NCBI GenBank assembly: GCA_003611745.1
Contig: RAYF01000034.1
Coordinates: 1-64,000 of the forward strand
Length of the DNA: 64,000 bases
Source: a bacterium D16-36
GTDB lineage: Bacteria > Bacillota > Clostridia > Lachnospirales > Lachnospiraceae
Direction: 5' to 3'
Shown here in pieces: positions 35,225 through 43,662 of the stretch. The stretch's first letter is position 1, and each line of letters begins with the position of its first letter. Position numbers and translations under genes: made by a program. The notes below the pieces were generated by a model, which saw nothing but the letters and a program-made list of their open reading frames with translations, was not told the origin of the DNA and ran no database searches.

Positions 35225-36337
35225 TTAATCCCCCTCCCTTTTCTCCCCGGCTTTTTCCGGTTGTTCCGTTACAAACGCTTCATTTAACATTACTGCCATT
35301 TCTTTCTGCTCTGATGGGAACATATGGGCATAGCGGTAAGTGATATCCGCACTCTCATGGCCTACCCTGTTCCCGATTGCGACTGCCGTAAATCCCATGT
35401 TGATAAGCAGGGACACTGAAGAGTGTCTGATGTCATGGATGCGGATTCTCTTTACCCCTGCCGCCTTTGCACCCCTGTCCATCTCATGGTGCAGATATGA
35501 TTTTGAAATTTGGAAAATACGGTCAGTTGGCATATAGCCGTATAACATACCTAAATACTGTTCCAGTTCCCCACACAGAAAGTCTGGTATACTCACATCT
35601 CGCTTGCTCTTTGGTGTTTTCGGATCGGTTATCACATCTTTTCCAGCTATCCTCTGGTAGGACTTTGTAATGTGGAGAACTTTGTTTTTAGTGTCGATGT
35701 CACTGGCACAAAGCGCCAGTAGCTCGCCCAAGCGCAAGCCACACCAGTAAAGTATCTGAAAAGCATAATAGGAAACCGGCTTGTCTTTTACCGCCTCAAT
35801 AAATTTCAAATATTCTTCCTTCGTCCAGAAATTCATTTCATCTGCCTTACCCTTTCCCAGCGGTCCTGCTTTGATGACCGGATTTTCTTTCAGTTCATAA
35901 AAGCGGACCGCATGGTTAAACAACGCAGACAGCTCCGACTGGATTGTTTTCAGATACGTCGGCTTGAACGGTTTCCCGTCTGCTCCTCTCATGGCTGATA
36001 TTGTATTCTGCCATGTGATAATGTCCTTTGCTCTGATATCCTTCATCTTTTTGTCTTTAAAATAGGGAAGTATCTTGCTCTTTACCACCGCCTCTTTGGT
36101 ATTCCATGTGTTTTCCTTGAGTTTCGGCTTCATATCCATCTCATAGGACTTCCAGAAATCCCCGAACGTCATGTCCAGATTGGATTCCTCCCTCATGCGG
36201 AAATGCTGCTCCCACTCCAATGCCTCTTTTCTGGTCTTAAACCCACGCTTCAGCTTGCGTTTGTTTTTGCCTGTCCAGTCATAATAATGGAACGAAACAT
36301 ACCATGTGCCACGTTCCTCATCCTTGTATGCTGCCAT
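35225..36337 (-). CDS. int: E3 tyrosine integrase, intact
   Basis: 370 residues from the ATG at 36337 (GGAGAGG upstream). Tn916-type architecture: arm-binding start (GTWYVSFHYYDWTGKNKRKL), core-binding domain, catalytic Arg in CGLRLGELLAL, HDIRHSSVSLLI, GH in VGHESADIT and Tyr in YRYAHMFP. Downstream of xis and upstream of the RHH gene on the same strand, about 1.3 kb inside the right end of E3. Confidence 0.92.
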   Translation of the reverse strand: MAAYKDEERGTWYVSFHYYDWTGKNKRKLKRGFKTRKEALEWEQHFRMREESNLDMTFGDFWKSYEMDMKPKLKENTWNTKEAVVKSKILPYFKDKKMKDIRAKDIITWQNTISAMRGADGKPFKPTYLKTIQSELSALFNHAVRFYELKENPVIKAGPLGKGKADEMNFWTKEEYLKFIEAVKDKPVSYYAFQILYWCGLRLGELLALCASDIDTKNKVLHITKSYQRIAGKDVITDPKTPKSKRDVSIPDFLCGELEQYLGMLYGYMPTDRIFQISKSYLHHEMDRGAKAAGVKRIRIHDIRHSSVSLLINMGFTAVAIGNRVGHESADITYRYAHMFPSEQKEMAVMLNEAFVTEQPEKAGEKREGD

Positions 36338-36468
36338 ACACATCCTCTCCTTCCGGCAGGACGGCTGACTGCCGCCCCGCCCCTGCTGTCACGATTTCCG
36401 GCTGTCCTCTATTACTGGCACAGCCAGAAATACAACTGCCAGTTCCAAATAATTTCTCAAAGCCCTGC

Positions 36469-36651
36469 TCAGCCTGCCACCCCGTAGAACTTTTCTTCAA
36501 AGAATTTCCTGCTTACCCTACCCGCAACGGTAATAAATCCCTTTGCAGACAGTTCCTCGTTCAGTTCCCGGACAATGGTATAAGCTTTGGACTTTGATAT
36601 TCCAAGCAATTCTGCCACTTCCTGTGCGTTAATAAAAATACCCTGCTCCAT
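36469..36651 (-). CDS. xis: E3 excisionase
   Basis: 60 residues from the ATG at 36651 (GGAAGGGGG upstream). INAQEVAELLGISKSKAYTI and VRELNEELSAKGFI, then RVSRKFFEEKFYG, match the Xis helix-turn-helix and wing. Divergent from the XRE gene across three direct repeats. About 130 bp lie between it and int. Confidence 0.85.
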   Translation of the reverse strand: MEQGIFINAQEVAELLGISKSKAYTIVRELNEELSAKGFITVAGRVSRKFFEEKFYGVAG

Positions 36652-36692
36652 ATCGGCACCCCCTTCCATCTTTTATGTATCAGCTCCTTCTA

Positions 36693-36779
36693 TTCGCTTA
36701 TATGTTAATCCCATTTTGATACCCATTTTAATTCGCAACTTTGTTAATGTCAATACTTTTATTTCGCATTTTTGTTAAT
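36693..36779. promoter_or_regulatory. Three 17 bp direct repeats between xis and XRE (E3 operators)
   Basis: TTCGC-N6-TGTTAAT occurs at 36693-36709, 36732-36748 and 36763-36779, all in the same direction. They occupy the divergent promoter region, so they are likely operators for the E3 XRE protein. The first lies close to the xis ribosome site. Confidence 0.75.
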
Positions 36780-36872
36780 TTTCCTCTTTACTTCCTCCAT
36801 TCTATACCGTATAATGAGGAAAGACAGGGTATTTTTCCGTATCTGTCAATCCAATGAAATGAGGTGGTTCTT

Positions 36873-37457
36873 ATGACCATTGGCGAAAAGATAAAATATA
36901 TCCGTATCTTCCGGGGCATGACACAGCAACAGCTAGGCGTTGCTATTGGTCTGTCTGCCAAAGGAGCAGACAACCGCATGGCACAATATGAGACAAACTA
37001 TCGTGTTCCAAAGAAAGATATGCTGGAAGATATCGCGGAGGCACTGGATGTCAACTCACTCAATTTTATTTCCCCGGTGTCCGGCTCTGCTGAGGACATC
37101 ATGCAGACATTCTTCTGGCTGGACGAGGACAATCCGGAGGCACTGCATTTCTTTCCGATGGTTCCGAGTAAAAAGAAATACGGAACGGGAAATGCCATCA
37201 AAGCACAGTATGACAATAACGATGATATGCCCTCTGTCCCGCCTGTCGGCATGTGGTTCCATTACCGTACCGTAAATGACTTCATGCACGAATGGATGGT
37301 ACATAAGCAGGAGCTTGCCGAGGGGCAAATCACACAGGCTGAATATCTGGAATGGAAACTCAACTGGCCCGATACCTGCTGCGAATGTGGTCCTGCTTAT
37401 GAACCATGTGAATCAAAATATCAATGGAAAAAATCTGATTCCGAAACGGAATCTTGA
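36873..37457 (+). CDS. E3 XRE-family repressor
   Basis: 194 residues from the ATG at 36873 (GAGGTGG upstream). The HTH_3 domain (IGEKIKYIRIFRGMTQQQLG, ADNRMAQYETNYRVPKKDML) is followed by a domain with FHYRTVNDFMHEWMVHKQEL and YLEWKLNWPDTC that recurs in the E4 regulator. Divergent from xis, and last gene before the right end. Confidence 0.88.
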   Translation: MTIGEKIKYIRIFRGMTQQQLGVAIGLSAKGADNRMAQYETNYRVPKKDMLEDIAEALDVNSLNFISPVSGSAEDIMQTFFWLDEDNPEALHFFPMVPSKKKYGTGNAIKAQYDNNDDMPSVPPVGMWFHYRTVNDFMHEWMVHKQELAEGQITQAEYLEWKLNWPDTCCECGPAYEPCESKYQWKKSDSETES

Positions 37458-37510
37458 ATAATAGAATATACGTTTAAGAAATCCTGTTATTCTGTAAATA
37501 CTTCCGATAT

Positions 37511-37529
37511 AGGTATCAAAAAGGTATCA
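37511..37529. repeat. E3 right-end arm repeats (AGGTATCA x2)
   Basis: AGGTATCA at 37511-37518 and 37522-37529, period 11 bp, about 64 bp left of core C. Same word as at the left end of E3. Confidence 0.78.
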
Positions 37530-37541
37530 CAGAACATAAAA

Positions 37542-37588
37542 GAACCCAACAAACAGCGTGTTTACGCCATTTGTTGGGTTCGGTTTAC
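37542..37588 (+). terminator. Terminator after the E3 XRE gene, beside core C
   Basis: GAACCCAACAAA (37542-37553) pairs exactly with TTTGTTGGGTTC (37570-37581) and is followed by a short T-rich run. It lies between the arm repeats and core C. The other three cores are also preceded by GC-rich hairpin-like sequence. Confidence 0.7.
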
Positions 37589-37589
37589 T

Positions 37590-37599
37590 ATTCGAACTC
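37590..37599. other. Attachment core C (E3/E4 junction)
   Basis: ATTCGAACTC with CGAACTC at 37593-37599. To its right CTATATCTTGTGTC is shared with the sequence right of core D, so the E4 left end and the E5 left end are related. Confidence 0.72.
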
Positions 37600-37699
37600 G
37601 ATAGTTTATACTATATCTTGTGTCCAAAGAATTATAATACACATCATTTCGTATAGAAATTCCAAATGTTATTCACATTATAATCCTTTATCCAACTTT

Positions 37700-37718
37700 T
37701 TGCAAGAAAATTGCAAGA
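37700..37718. repeat. E4 left-end arm repeats (TTGCAAGA x2)
   Basis: TTGCAAGA at 37700-37707 and 37711-37718, period 11 bp, about 101 bp right of core C. Same word as at 57027-57045. The rest of the 329 bp gap between the XRE gene and the first cargo gene holds only att features. Confidence 0.78.
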
Positions 37719-37786
37719 TTAGATTAGATGACTGATCCATACTTGGTTATTGTTATTCGGACGAGCCTACTATATAGGTAAAATAT

Positions 37787-38536
37787 TCATTCAAACTGTC
37801 TCATATTAAACCATTCCCAATATTCATCATATTTGGAATCTTCAAACTTCTTAAAATTTTCATCTCTAAATAACTTATCTATAATTTTTTCATCATCTTT
37901 TTTTCGCCCATGATAATCAGATAACACATCCTTTGTATATCTTTTATATTCCTCTCTTGTTATTTTATACGTTTTCCAATTTGTCATATATTCTTTTTTG
38001 TAAATATAATATACTGAGTTTAAATTCCCATGTGCATCAGAATAAACAATCTCAATGCAATAATAATTAAAGTCTGGGCTAACTCCCCAATGATGAATAT
38101 TTTTATTCTTTTCACACTCTTTGTTTATCTTTTCCTCCATCTGGTCTATTTGTAATTTTTTTTCGTTCATATAGTCTTCATCTAAAGATATATCAAGTTG
38201 CTTATTAAGTTTTTCTGCTTCTTCTTCAGTGCATCCACCTACATTCTCACTTCTGCCTTCTATCAAAGGCATTTCTCCATATTTTTCTTCAACCTCTATT
38301 CCGCTTATATCAGAAGAACCCAGCTTCATTATTGCTATTGTTCTTACCTTGCCAAACGAAACATACTGTATTCTATACATTTCATGCGTTTCATGCTTTA
38401 TAGATAATTTGTCAGTTTTTTCATCAACATTAACTTCAAATATGGGTTCTGTATTTAATGATGAGGTTTTCAATGCTAAATCAGAAATTTCTGTTGCCTG
38501 TTTCGAAATGATCAAAGATTCTTTTGACACTTCCAA
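37787..38536 (-). CDS. Membrane-anchored protein, main part (split by one base)
   Basis: 249 residues in this frame, from an internal TTG. The beginning is a heptad-like linker (VSKESLIISKQATEISD), then EPIFEVNVDE and a mixed alpha/beta region. The membrane anchor is in the overlapping frame 38512-38721. One extra A in the run at about 38532-38538, or a -1 shift, would join them as DIS-KKALEVSKESL. No family recognised. It is the last cargo gene of E4 and resembles the layout of the 14323-15126 protein of E2. Confidence 0.65.
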   Translation of the reverse strand: MEVSKESLIISKQATEISDLALKTSSLNTEPIFEVNVDEKTDKLSIKHETHEMYRIQYVSFGKVRTIAIMKLGSSDISGIEVEEKYGEMPLIEGRSENVGGCTEEEAEKLNKQLDISLDEDYMNEKKLQIDQMEEKINKECEKNKNIHHWGVSPDFNYYCIEIVYSDAHGNLNSVYYIYKKEYMTNWKTYKITREEYKRYTKDVLSDYHGRKKDDEKIIDKLFRDENFKKFEDSKYDEYWEWFNMRQFE

Positions 38537-38721
38537 GGCTTTTTTGAAATGTCAAATGAATGTTTGGCAATATATATAGAAATAATTGCCGTTACCAACG
38601 TGCATATTGTTATAACTCCAGATATTAAGATTTTCCAAAACGATAATACTAATTTTAATTTAGGAAAATGTAAATATCGAAATCTCCTGTATTTTCTTTT
38701 AAAATTCTCTAAATCTAACAT
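38512..38721 (-). CDS. Membrane-anchored protein, N-terminal part
   Basis: From an ATG with GGGAG upstream it encodes a basic start and one transmembrane helix at about residues 31-52 (ILISGVITICTLVTAIISIY). Its frame ends shortly after TCA AAA AAG, which contains the heptamer A AAA AAG, the slippery sequence used in Escherichia coli dnaX. A -1 shift there continues into the 37787-38536 frame. A homopolymer error is an equally good explanation. Confidence 0.7.
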   Translation of the reverse strand: MLDLENFKRKYRRFRYLHFPKLKLVLSFWKILISGVITICTLVTAIISIYIAKHSFDISKKPWKCQKNL

Positions 38722-38782
38722 AATTTTATTTCTCCCTCACTAATTTCCCCAGCACAAACTTTTTGCCAGAAAAATATTAATG

Positions 38783-39217
38783 TTAATCTTCTTGTATTTT
38801 TATATCCCATATTGTCTCTTCAATCACTTTCATACACTCGTCAATATTTTTCTGAATGTCCCTTCCCCAAAATCTGATAACTGTCCACCCTTCAAACAAA
38901 AGTCGTTTATTAACCTCATCATCACGCTCTCTATTCCTAGAAATTTTGCTAATCCAATATTCGCTGTTATTTCCCTTCTCCAATCTCGGTTTTAAAACTT
39001 CCCAGTCTTTCCCATGAAAAAATTCACTATCGCAAAAAATAGCCACCTTATATCTCGTCAACACAATATCTGGCTTACCTGGCAATCTATTATCATTTTT
39101 TCGATATCGATACCCTTTATGCCATAAAGTTTTTCTTAGTTTCACCTCAATACTGGTATCCGTTGACCGAATATGCTGCATATTTTTTCTTCTTTGTTCC
39201 CTAGTCAAATTATCCAT
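38783..39217 (-). CDS. vsr: Vsr-type very short patch repair endonuclease
   Basis: 144 residues. The family pattern is clear: TREQRRKNMQHIRSTDTSIE, LRKTLWHKGYRYRKN, LPGKPDIVLTRYKVAIFCD (with catalytic Asp), FFHGKDW and VIRFWGRDI. Vsr nicks at T:G mismatches that arise when 5-methylcytosine deaminates, so it usually accompanies a cytosine-5 methyltransferase. Here three such methyltransferases lie upstream in the same operon direction. Confidence 0.93.
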   Translation of the reverse strand: MDNLTREQRRKNMQHIRSTDTSIEVKLRKTLWHKGYRYRKNDNRLPGKPDIVLTRYKVAIFCDSEFFHGKDWEVLKPRLEKGNNSEYWISKISRNRERDDEVNKRLLFEGWTVIRFWGRDIQKNIDECMKVIEETIWDIKIQED

Positions 39218-39287
39218 TTATTTCAACCTGCTTTCAAAATATAGAGAGATCTTGTTTTCGACTCTCAATATGAAAATTTTATTCCGC

Positions 39288-40043
39288 CTAATATGCGCTT
39301 TGATATAATGTACTTGTCCTACTGCTATCAGATTTTATCAAATTACATTTTTGACATGATAGCTGTATATTACAAACATCATTCAAACCGCCTTCACTCA
39401 ATGGAACAATATGATCAAAATGCTTTTCATTATCCTCTAGCAATGAATATAAGCCCGTCAAATCTTTTTTACAAAAAACACAGCATCCCTTATCTCTAAA
39501 CAATACAGCCCTTTTTACCCACTCTGGAATATAAGTTCTTTTTCTTGGATTATTTTCAAAAAAAGATGCCTGCTGTTCATTAAATCGAAGCAGAAAATCA
39601 CGATTTTGAAATAGAATATATTCCATTTCAACCGCAACACTTTCAACAACTTCATAAAATAATCCCTCTGAAATCCTATCAAGGGCTTCAATATATTGAT
39701 TGTAGTTCTCTAAATAATCATCACAATAATCATCAAATATATGTTTCGTTGAAGTATCAATCTGTTTATATTTAAATATTGCTTGATTCATCCAACAAAT
39801 AGGGTCAAAATCAACAACTTCGCCTAGAATAGATATACTGTCAGCTTGTTCACACAAAACTCTATCAACCAGCCAAAAACAGTACTCCCTTAACACAGAT
39901 ATTTTGGGAAAATCTTGTGGCGGAACTTCAAAGTGTCGTTCTGTAAATTCAGCATTAGTCTTAATATATTCAAACTTCCCCATGCTTTCATTTGCAAGAT
40001 GGCAGAAATAATATACATCAAAGTATTGCATATCTATAGTCAT
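39288..40043 (-). CDS. HNH endonuclease
   Basis: 251 residues, GGAGGGG upstream. The N-terminal 165 residues are an unassigned helical domain. The C-terminus has the full HNH motif: VLFRDKGCCVFCKKDL, then HFDHIVPLSEGGLNDVCNIQ and CQKCNLIKS, with two zinc Cys pairs. It is a candidate restriction nuclease for the methyltransferase operon. It follows the receiver-domain gene by 24 bp. Confidence 0.87.
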   Translation of the reverse strand: MTIDMQYFDVYYFCHLANESMGKFEYIKTNAEFTERHFEVPPQDFPKISVLREYCFWLVDRVLCEQADSISILGEVVDFDPICWMNQAIFKYKQIDTSTKHIFDDYCDDYLENYNQYIEALDRISEGLFYEVVESVAVEMEYILFQNRDFLLRFNEQQASFFENNPRKRTYIPEWVKRAVLFRDKGCCVFCKKDLTGLYSLLEDNEKHFDHIVPLSEGGLNDVCNIQLSCQKCNLIKSDSSRTSTLYQSAY

Positions 40044-40067
40044 TACATCCCCTCCACAATACCAGTA

Positions 40068-41534
40068 TCATTCCATCACCACAATACCAGTCCGAACTAT
40101 ATGCGAAGACATCTTATCTTTTATATTTCGCAGCAGTTCATCTCCAAGTACATATAGATGTTTTTTCTCTTTTAAATATCCCTCTTTTTCAGAAGTAAAA
40201 TATCTAAAATCAAACATCATTTTTTTCACATCTCCCTCAATCAATATTGGTTTTGTTATGTATAAATATTCAGCATTTAGATTAATATCTTGCGGCAAAA
40301 GCAGTCCCGGCAAAAGTCGTAGTCTCATTCTCTTTTTCTGTGAATAATCACAAATAGGCGACACCTCAAGTTCTATCCCCTTAATTTCATCATATCGTGT
40401 CGGAGCGATAGAATTGGTATCACATAGTTCTTTCTTTAATCCATCATCTATCTCGTAGATATTCCCTGGCCTAATTCCAATGGGAACATATTCTCTCAAA
40501 TGCAATAGGGAATTTATTCCTGCTAAACCATTCCAATATACCGTCCTTATTTTTGTTTCTGCTAATCTATGTTCTTCTCCTATATTTTCAAATACCTTTT
40601 CAACATTTTTCCCTGACGAAATTATGTTTGAATCGACGTATAAATGATATGCGTTTTGAGCGTGTGAAAGAACATATTCCTTATCATCTATATTTTCTAT
40701 AATTTCAATCTTCCCTTGAATGCCATTTCTTTCTTCAAGTTCACAACTAATTCCTGTTACCTTTTCCGAAAAACTATCAGTTATCATAAAACTATAATCA
40801 CACATAATATCATTCATAGAATAATATGTATTTTCAATTATAGCTTTATTAGTCTCATCTAACATTTCCCCAGCGTATGCCTTGGCTATTTTAGAAAAAC
40901 AATTTTTTAAATTAGCACTCCATTGTGAACTCTGTTTTTCATAAATACTTTCTATTTTATTTACAGTTTCCTTCGCAGACAATCTAATTCCATTCTCCCA
41001 ATTATACAACAAAACAAAGGCATCTATACTTTTCAGTTGTTCTTCCATAGTATTTAATATAATCTCAATACCGTTTTCTTTCAATTTAAACTCGCTTTTA
41101 GTGCTTCCTTCTCCCTCCTCGTAAACTGATTCAAAACAACTAGACTTATCCATATTTAGCACTGCGACTGGCTTACACTGTAATCCATTATTTTCCAAAA
41201 CCCCTTTCTTAAAATCTGTCAAATGCTGGGAATCATGCTTACTCCAAACCATAATAACATAAGGACCATTTTTTTCAGAAACAATAGTATCAATTCCAGC
41301 AATTAACGTGCTAACAACATTTTTATTATCGTTAGCCACACTAGTCACATTATCCAAATGCATATCTAGAAAAATTAGTCTCACACTCTCTAATGTTTCC
41401 TTGGGATAATTACGTGTTTCTCCATTATAATAAACATAAGAAACCCCTTTTTGTGATAATGCATTCATCAATGGTATTGCCTCCCCAATTTGGTCATCAA
41501 TAATAACAATACCTCCATTCCTTGGTAACTCCAT
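40068..41534 (-). CDS. Receiver-domain protein with large unknown C-terminal region
   Basis: 488 residues. The first 120 look like a response-regulator receiver: GIVIIDDQIGEAI supplies the acidic pair and LIFLDMHLDNV the phospho-acceptor Asp, then YVIMVWSKHD. The rest, about 360 residues, matches nothing I know and has no DNA-binding helix-turn-helix at the end. It follows the GHKL gene by 13 bp. It is probably the phosphorylation target of that kinase-like ATPase. Confidence 0.7.
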   Translation of the reverse strand: MELPRNGGIVIIDDQIGEAIPLMNALSQKGVSYVYYNGETRNYPKETLESVRLIFLDMHLDNVTSVANDNKNVVSTLIAGIDTIVSEKNGPYVIMVWSKHDSQHLTDFKKGVLENNGLQCKPVAVLNMDKSSCFESVYEEGEGSTKSEFKLKENGIEIILNTMEEQLKSIDAFVLLYNWENGIRLSAKETVNKIESIYEKQSSQWSANLKNCFSKIAKAYAGEMLDETNKAIIENTYYSMNDIMCDYSFMITDSFSEKVTGISCELEERNGIQGKIEIIENIDDKEYVLSHAQNAYHLYVDSNIISSGKNVEKVFENIGEEHRLAETKIRTVYWNGLAGINSLLHLREYVPIGIRPGNIYEIDDGLKKELCDTNSIAPTRYDEIKGIELEVSPICDYSQKKRMRLRLLPGLLLPQDINLNAEYLYITKPILIEGDVKKMMFDFRYFTSEKEGYLKEKKHLYVLGDELLRNIKDKMSSHIVRTGIVVME

Positions 41535-41547
41535 TATTTCATTCCTC

Positions 41548-43662
41548 CTAAACGTTTTTTTCTACAACTGGAAATGCCAATCCAATGACCGCTCCGCGCT
41601 TAAAATCATCCGGCAAATAAATATCGCCTAGTTCTGGGAAAATCAACTTCCCTGCACACGATTTCATAATTTCATCTGCCAAATGCAATCCCAATCCCAT
41701 TCCTCCTACTCTGTCTGTTACAAACGGTTTTGTAATTTGATCCGTCGGCAATGTAAAGCCATATCCATTATCGGCAATAATAATAGTAATATATCCGTCG
41801 TATTCATATGAAATATCAAAAAACATTTTTTTATTTTCAATATGCGAATACTCTAACCAGTAAATTGAATTATCTACAATATTCATAATTGTACCCAATA
41901 TCAAATTAGAAGCGCACTTTACTAAATTAGCTTTATTTTTTTTGATGTAATCATCTAGAATAACTACACCGTGAACCTTTAATCTATATTTCACATTAAA
42001 TAATGCATCTTCAATTAGCTCGACCACCTCAACTTGTGATTGCTTTTTTGATTTTATTACCGACGCATATCCATCAGTTACTCTTGAAAGATCTGCTATC
42101 AAATCTCTCACATGATTGGTAGCATTTTCTTGTCCCACTGCTGCCTTTAATTCTGCAATAATTTTTTCAATTTCATGTATGACTACGCTCAAGCTCAGTC
42201 CTGCTGATGAGCTTCTTATATACACTTCTGTTATATTTTTATAATCAGCTTCAATTGTCTTCAAGGATTTATGAATAACATTTTTAAGCTTAACATTATC
42301 TACATTTTTATCCACAATAAGTTTTAACTCTTCTATGCTAGATAGAACAGGTTCTTCTTTGCTTGTTGGTCCATAGTATTTCTTTAACAAATTTTTATCT
42401 ATATTTCTTAATGCTTGTATCTTTTCAATTGCACAAATAATCGCATATCTAAACTCCTCAAATGCAGCATTTTCAACAAACCCTTCCCTATTTGTTTTTT
42501 CAATAAGTTCACCACTATCTTTTCTATCTAAATAAATTGCGCCTATTGTTATTTTGCTGCTAAGCGTTGCCCCCGGTGCATTAATTCTTTTTGATTCTAA
42601 CTGCAGCCAATCATTTCCTGAATCGCCATATTCATATATCCTCATATTATCTCTGTATACAGCAATTCCTCCATTGCTTCTTAAATATTCCTTTAATCCT
42701 TTCTTATCTGAAACACCATAAGATAAAATTTTATTATCCAAATCAAATATCATTAATTTCATCCGGATTTTCCCAATTTCATAATTACCTAAATCTATAC
42801 TTTTTAGCTCCTTTTTCCCATTTTCTTTTTCTTCCCTACACATTTCAATCTCAAATCTCTCGACTTTTTTTTCTTCCAGTTTATCCAAGACCTTCCAAGG
42901 TTTAAACTCATATTTTAATTTTGCAATCTCGTTTCCCTCAATCTCTGCATCTGCAAAAAATAATGCATCATTCTTGATATCCTCTATCGACAATAGCCCT
43001 TCTAACCAATTCGTATGGTTCGTTTCAAAATTTACATAAAAGGACTGTATGCTTTCAAAAGGAGACTGTAAAGAATTTATTGATCTATATATATCTCTTA
43101 CCTTGCCACGTGTCCATGTATTCTTTAATTCAGTAATTTCAATGAACGTCCCTTTTTCATCACCACAGAAAAATTCTGGTTCTCTCTCAATAACTTTTAT
43201 AGGCACTTGTTCCAAATAATCAAACCTATCAAACATAGTCCAATCAATTTGCACCAAAACTTCCATTTTATCCTTCATTCTTGTTATTAATGTTATTATA
43301 TTCCCTAATTTATGAACACCAAATCTTCCAATCCCCTTTTCTCCCATTGGAAGTCTTCCTAATTTACTCCTATTATTATTCTCTATATATTGTTGGAGTT
43401 TTTTCTGCTTATTATCTGTTCCAATCTCCATCCAAGAATTTTCAATAATATCCAAATCCATCCCATCGCCATTATCTTGAACAATTATTTTACCAATCTT
43501 GGGTTTATCTACATCCAGCATCTTAACATCTACTTTTCTTGCATCTGCATCATATGCATTTTTTACAAGCTCCAATAACGCTATCCCCTCGTTTTTTATT
43601 AATTGATCACCGATTTGCGGCATTAATCTGGCTCTGGACTTAAATCTAATTTCTTTTTCCAT
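41548..43662 (-). CDS. GHKL ATPase: MORC/Hsp90-like N-terminus plus histidine-kinase-like C-terminus
   Basis: 704 residues. The N-terminal GHKL fold has ALLELVKNAYDADARKVDV (N box), IIVQDNGDGMDLDII (G1) and GEKGIGRFGVHKLG (lid). The C-terminal part has a possible phospho-acceptor helix (LSVVIHEIEKIIAELK) and a second ATPase: NIVDNSIYWLEYS, IIIADNGYGF, GGMGLGLHLADEI. So it looks like a MutL/MORC-type ATPase fused to a histidine kinase. GHKL proteins of the MORC kind are known in some restriction-modification operons. It abuts the methyltransferase gene upstream. Confidence 0.82.
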   Translation of the reverse strand: MEKEIRFKSRARLMPQIGDQLIKNEGIALLELVKNAYDADARKVDVKMLDVDKPKIGKIIVQDNGDGMDLDIIENSWMEIGTDNKQKKLQQYIENNNRSKLGRLPMGEKGIGRFGVHKLGNIITLITRMKDKMEVLVQIDWTMFDRFDYLEQVPIKVIEREPEFFCGDEKGTFIEITELKNTWTRGKVRDIYRSINSLQSPFESIQSFYVNFETNHTNWLEGLLSIEDIKNDALFFADAEIEGNEIAKLKYEFKPWKVLDKLEEKKVERFEIEMCREEKENGKKELKSIDLGNYEIGKIRMKLMIFDLDNKILSYGVSDKKGLKEYLRSNGGIAVYRDNMRIYEYGDSGNDWLQLESKRINAPGATLSSKITIGAIYLDRKDSGELIEKTNREGFVENAAFEEFRYAIICAIEKIQALRNIDKNLLKKYYGPTSKEEPVLSSIEELKLIVDKNVDNVKLKNVIHKSLKTIEADYKNITEVYIRSSSAGLSLSVVIHEIEKIIAELKAAVGQENATNHVRDLIADLSRVTDGYASVIKSKKQSQVEVVELIEDALFNVKYRLKVHGVVILDDYIKKNKANLVKCASNLILGTIMNIVDNSIYWLEYSHIENKKMFFDISYEYDGYITIIIADNGYGFTLPTDQITKPFVTDRVGGMGLGLHLADEIMKSCAGKLIFPELGDIYLPDDFKRGAVIGLAFPVVEKNV

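Larger units (their letters stand above)
25831..37599. mobile_element. E3: integrative mobilisable element with MobV relaxase
   Basis: Bounded by CGAACTC cores with AGGTATCA arm repeats at both ends. It carries a MobV relaxase, TnpV, an RHH protein, Int, Xis and XRE, all but XRE on the minus strand, plus about 6.5 kb of cargo near the left end. It lacks ParM/ParR and MobC, and its relaxase class differs from E2 and E4. Confidence 0.8.

Noticed and set aside
36693-36779. Three regularly spaced repeats resembling a mini CRISPR array
   Set aside because: Repeats are 17 bp with unequal gaps of 22 and 14 bp, no cas genes are near, and the place between xis and XRE fits operators.
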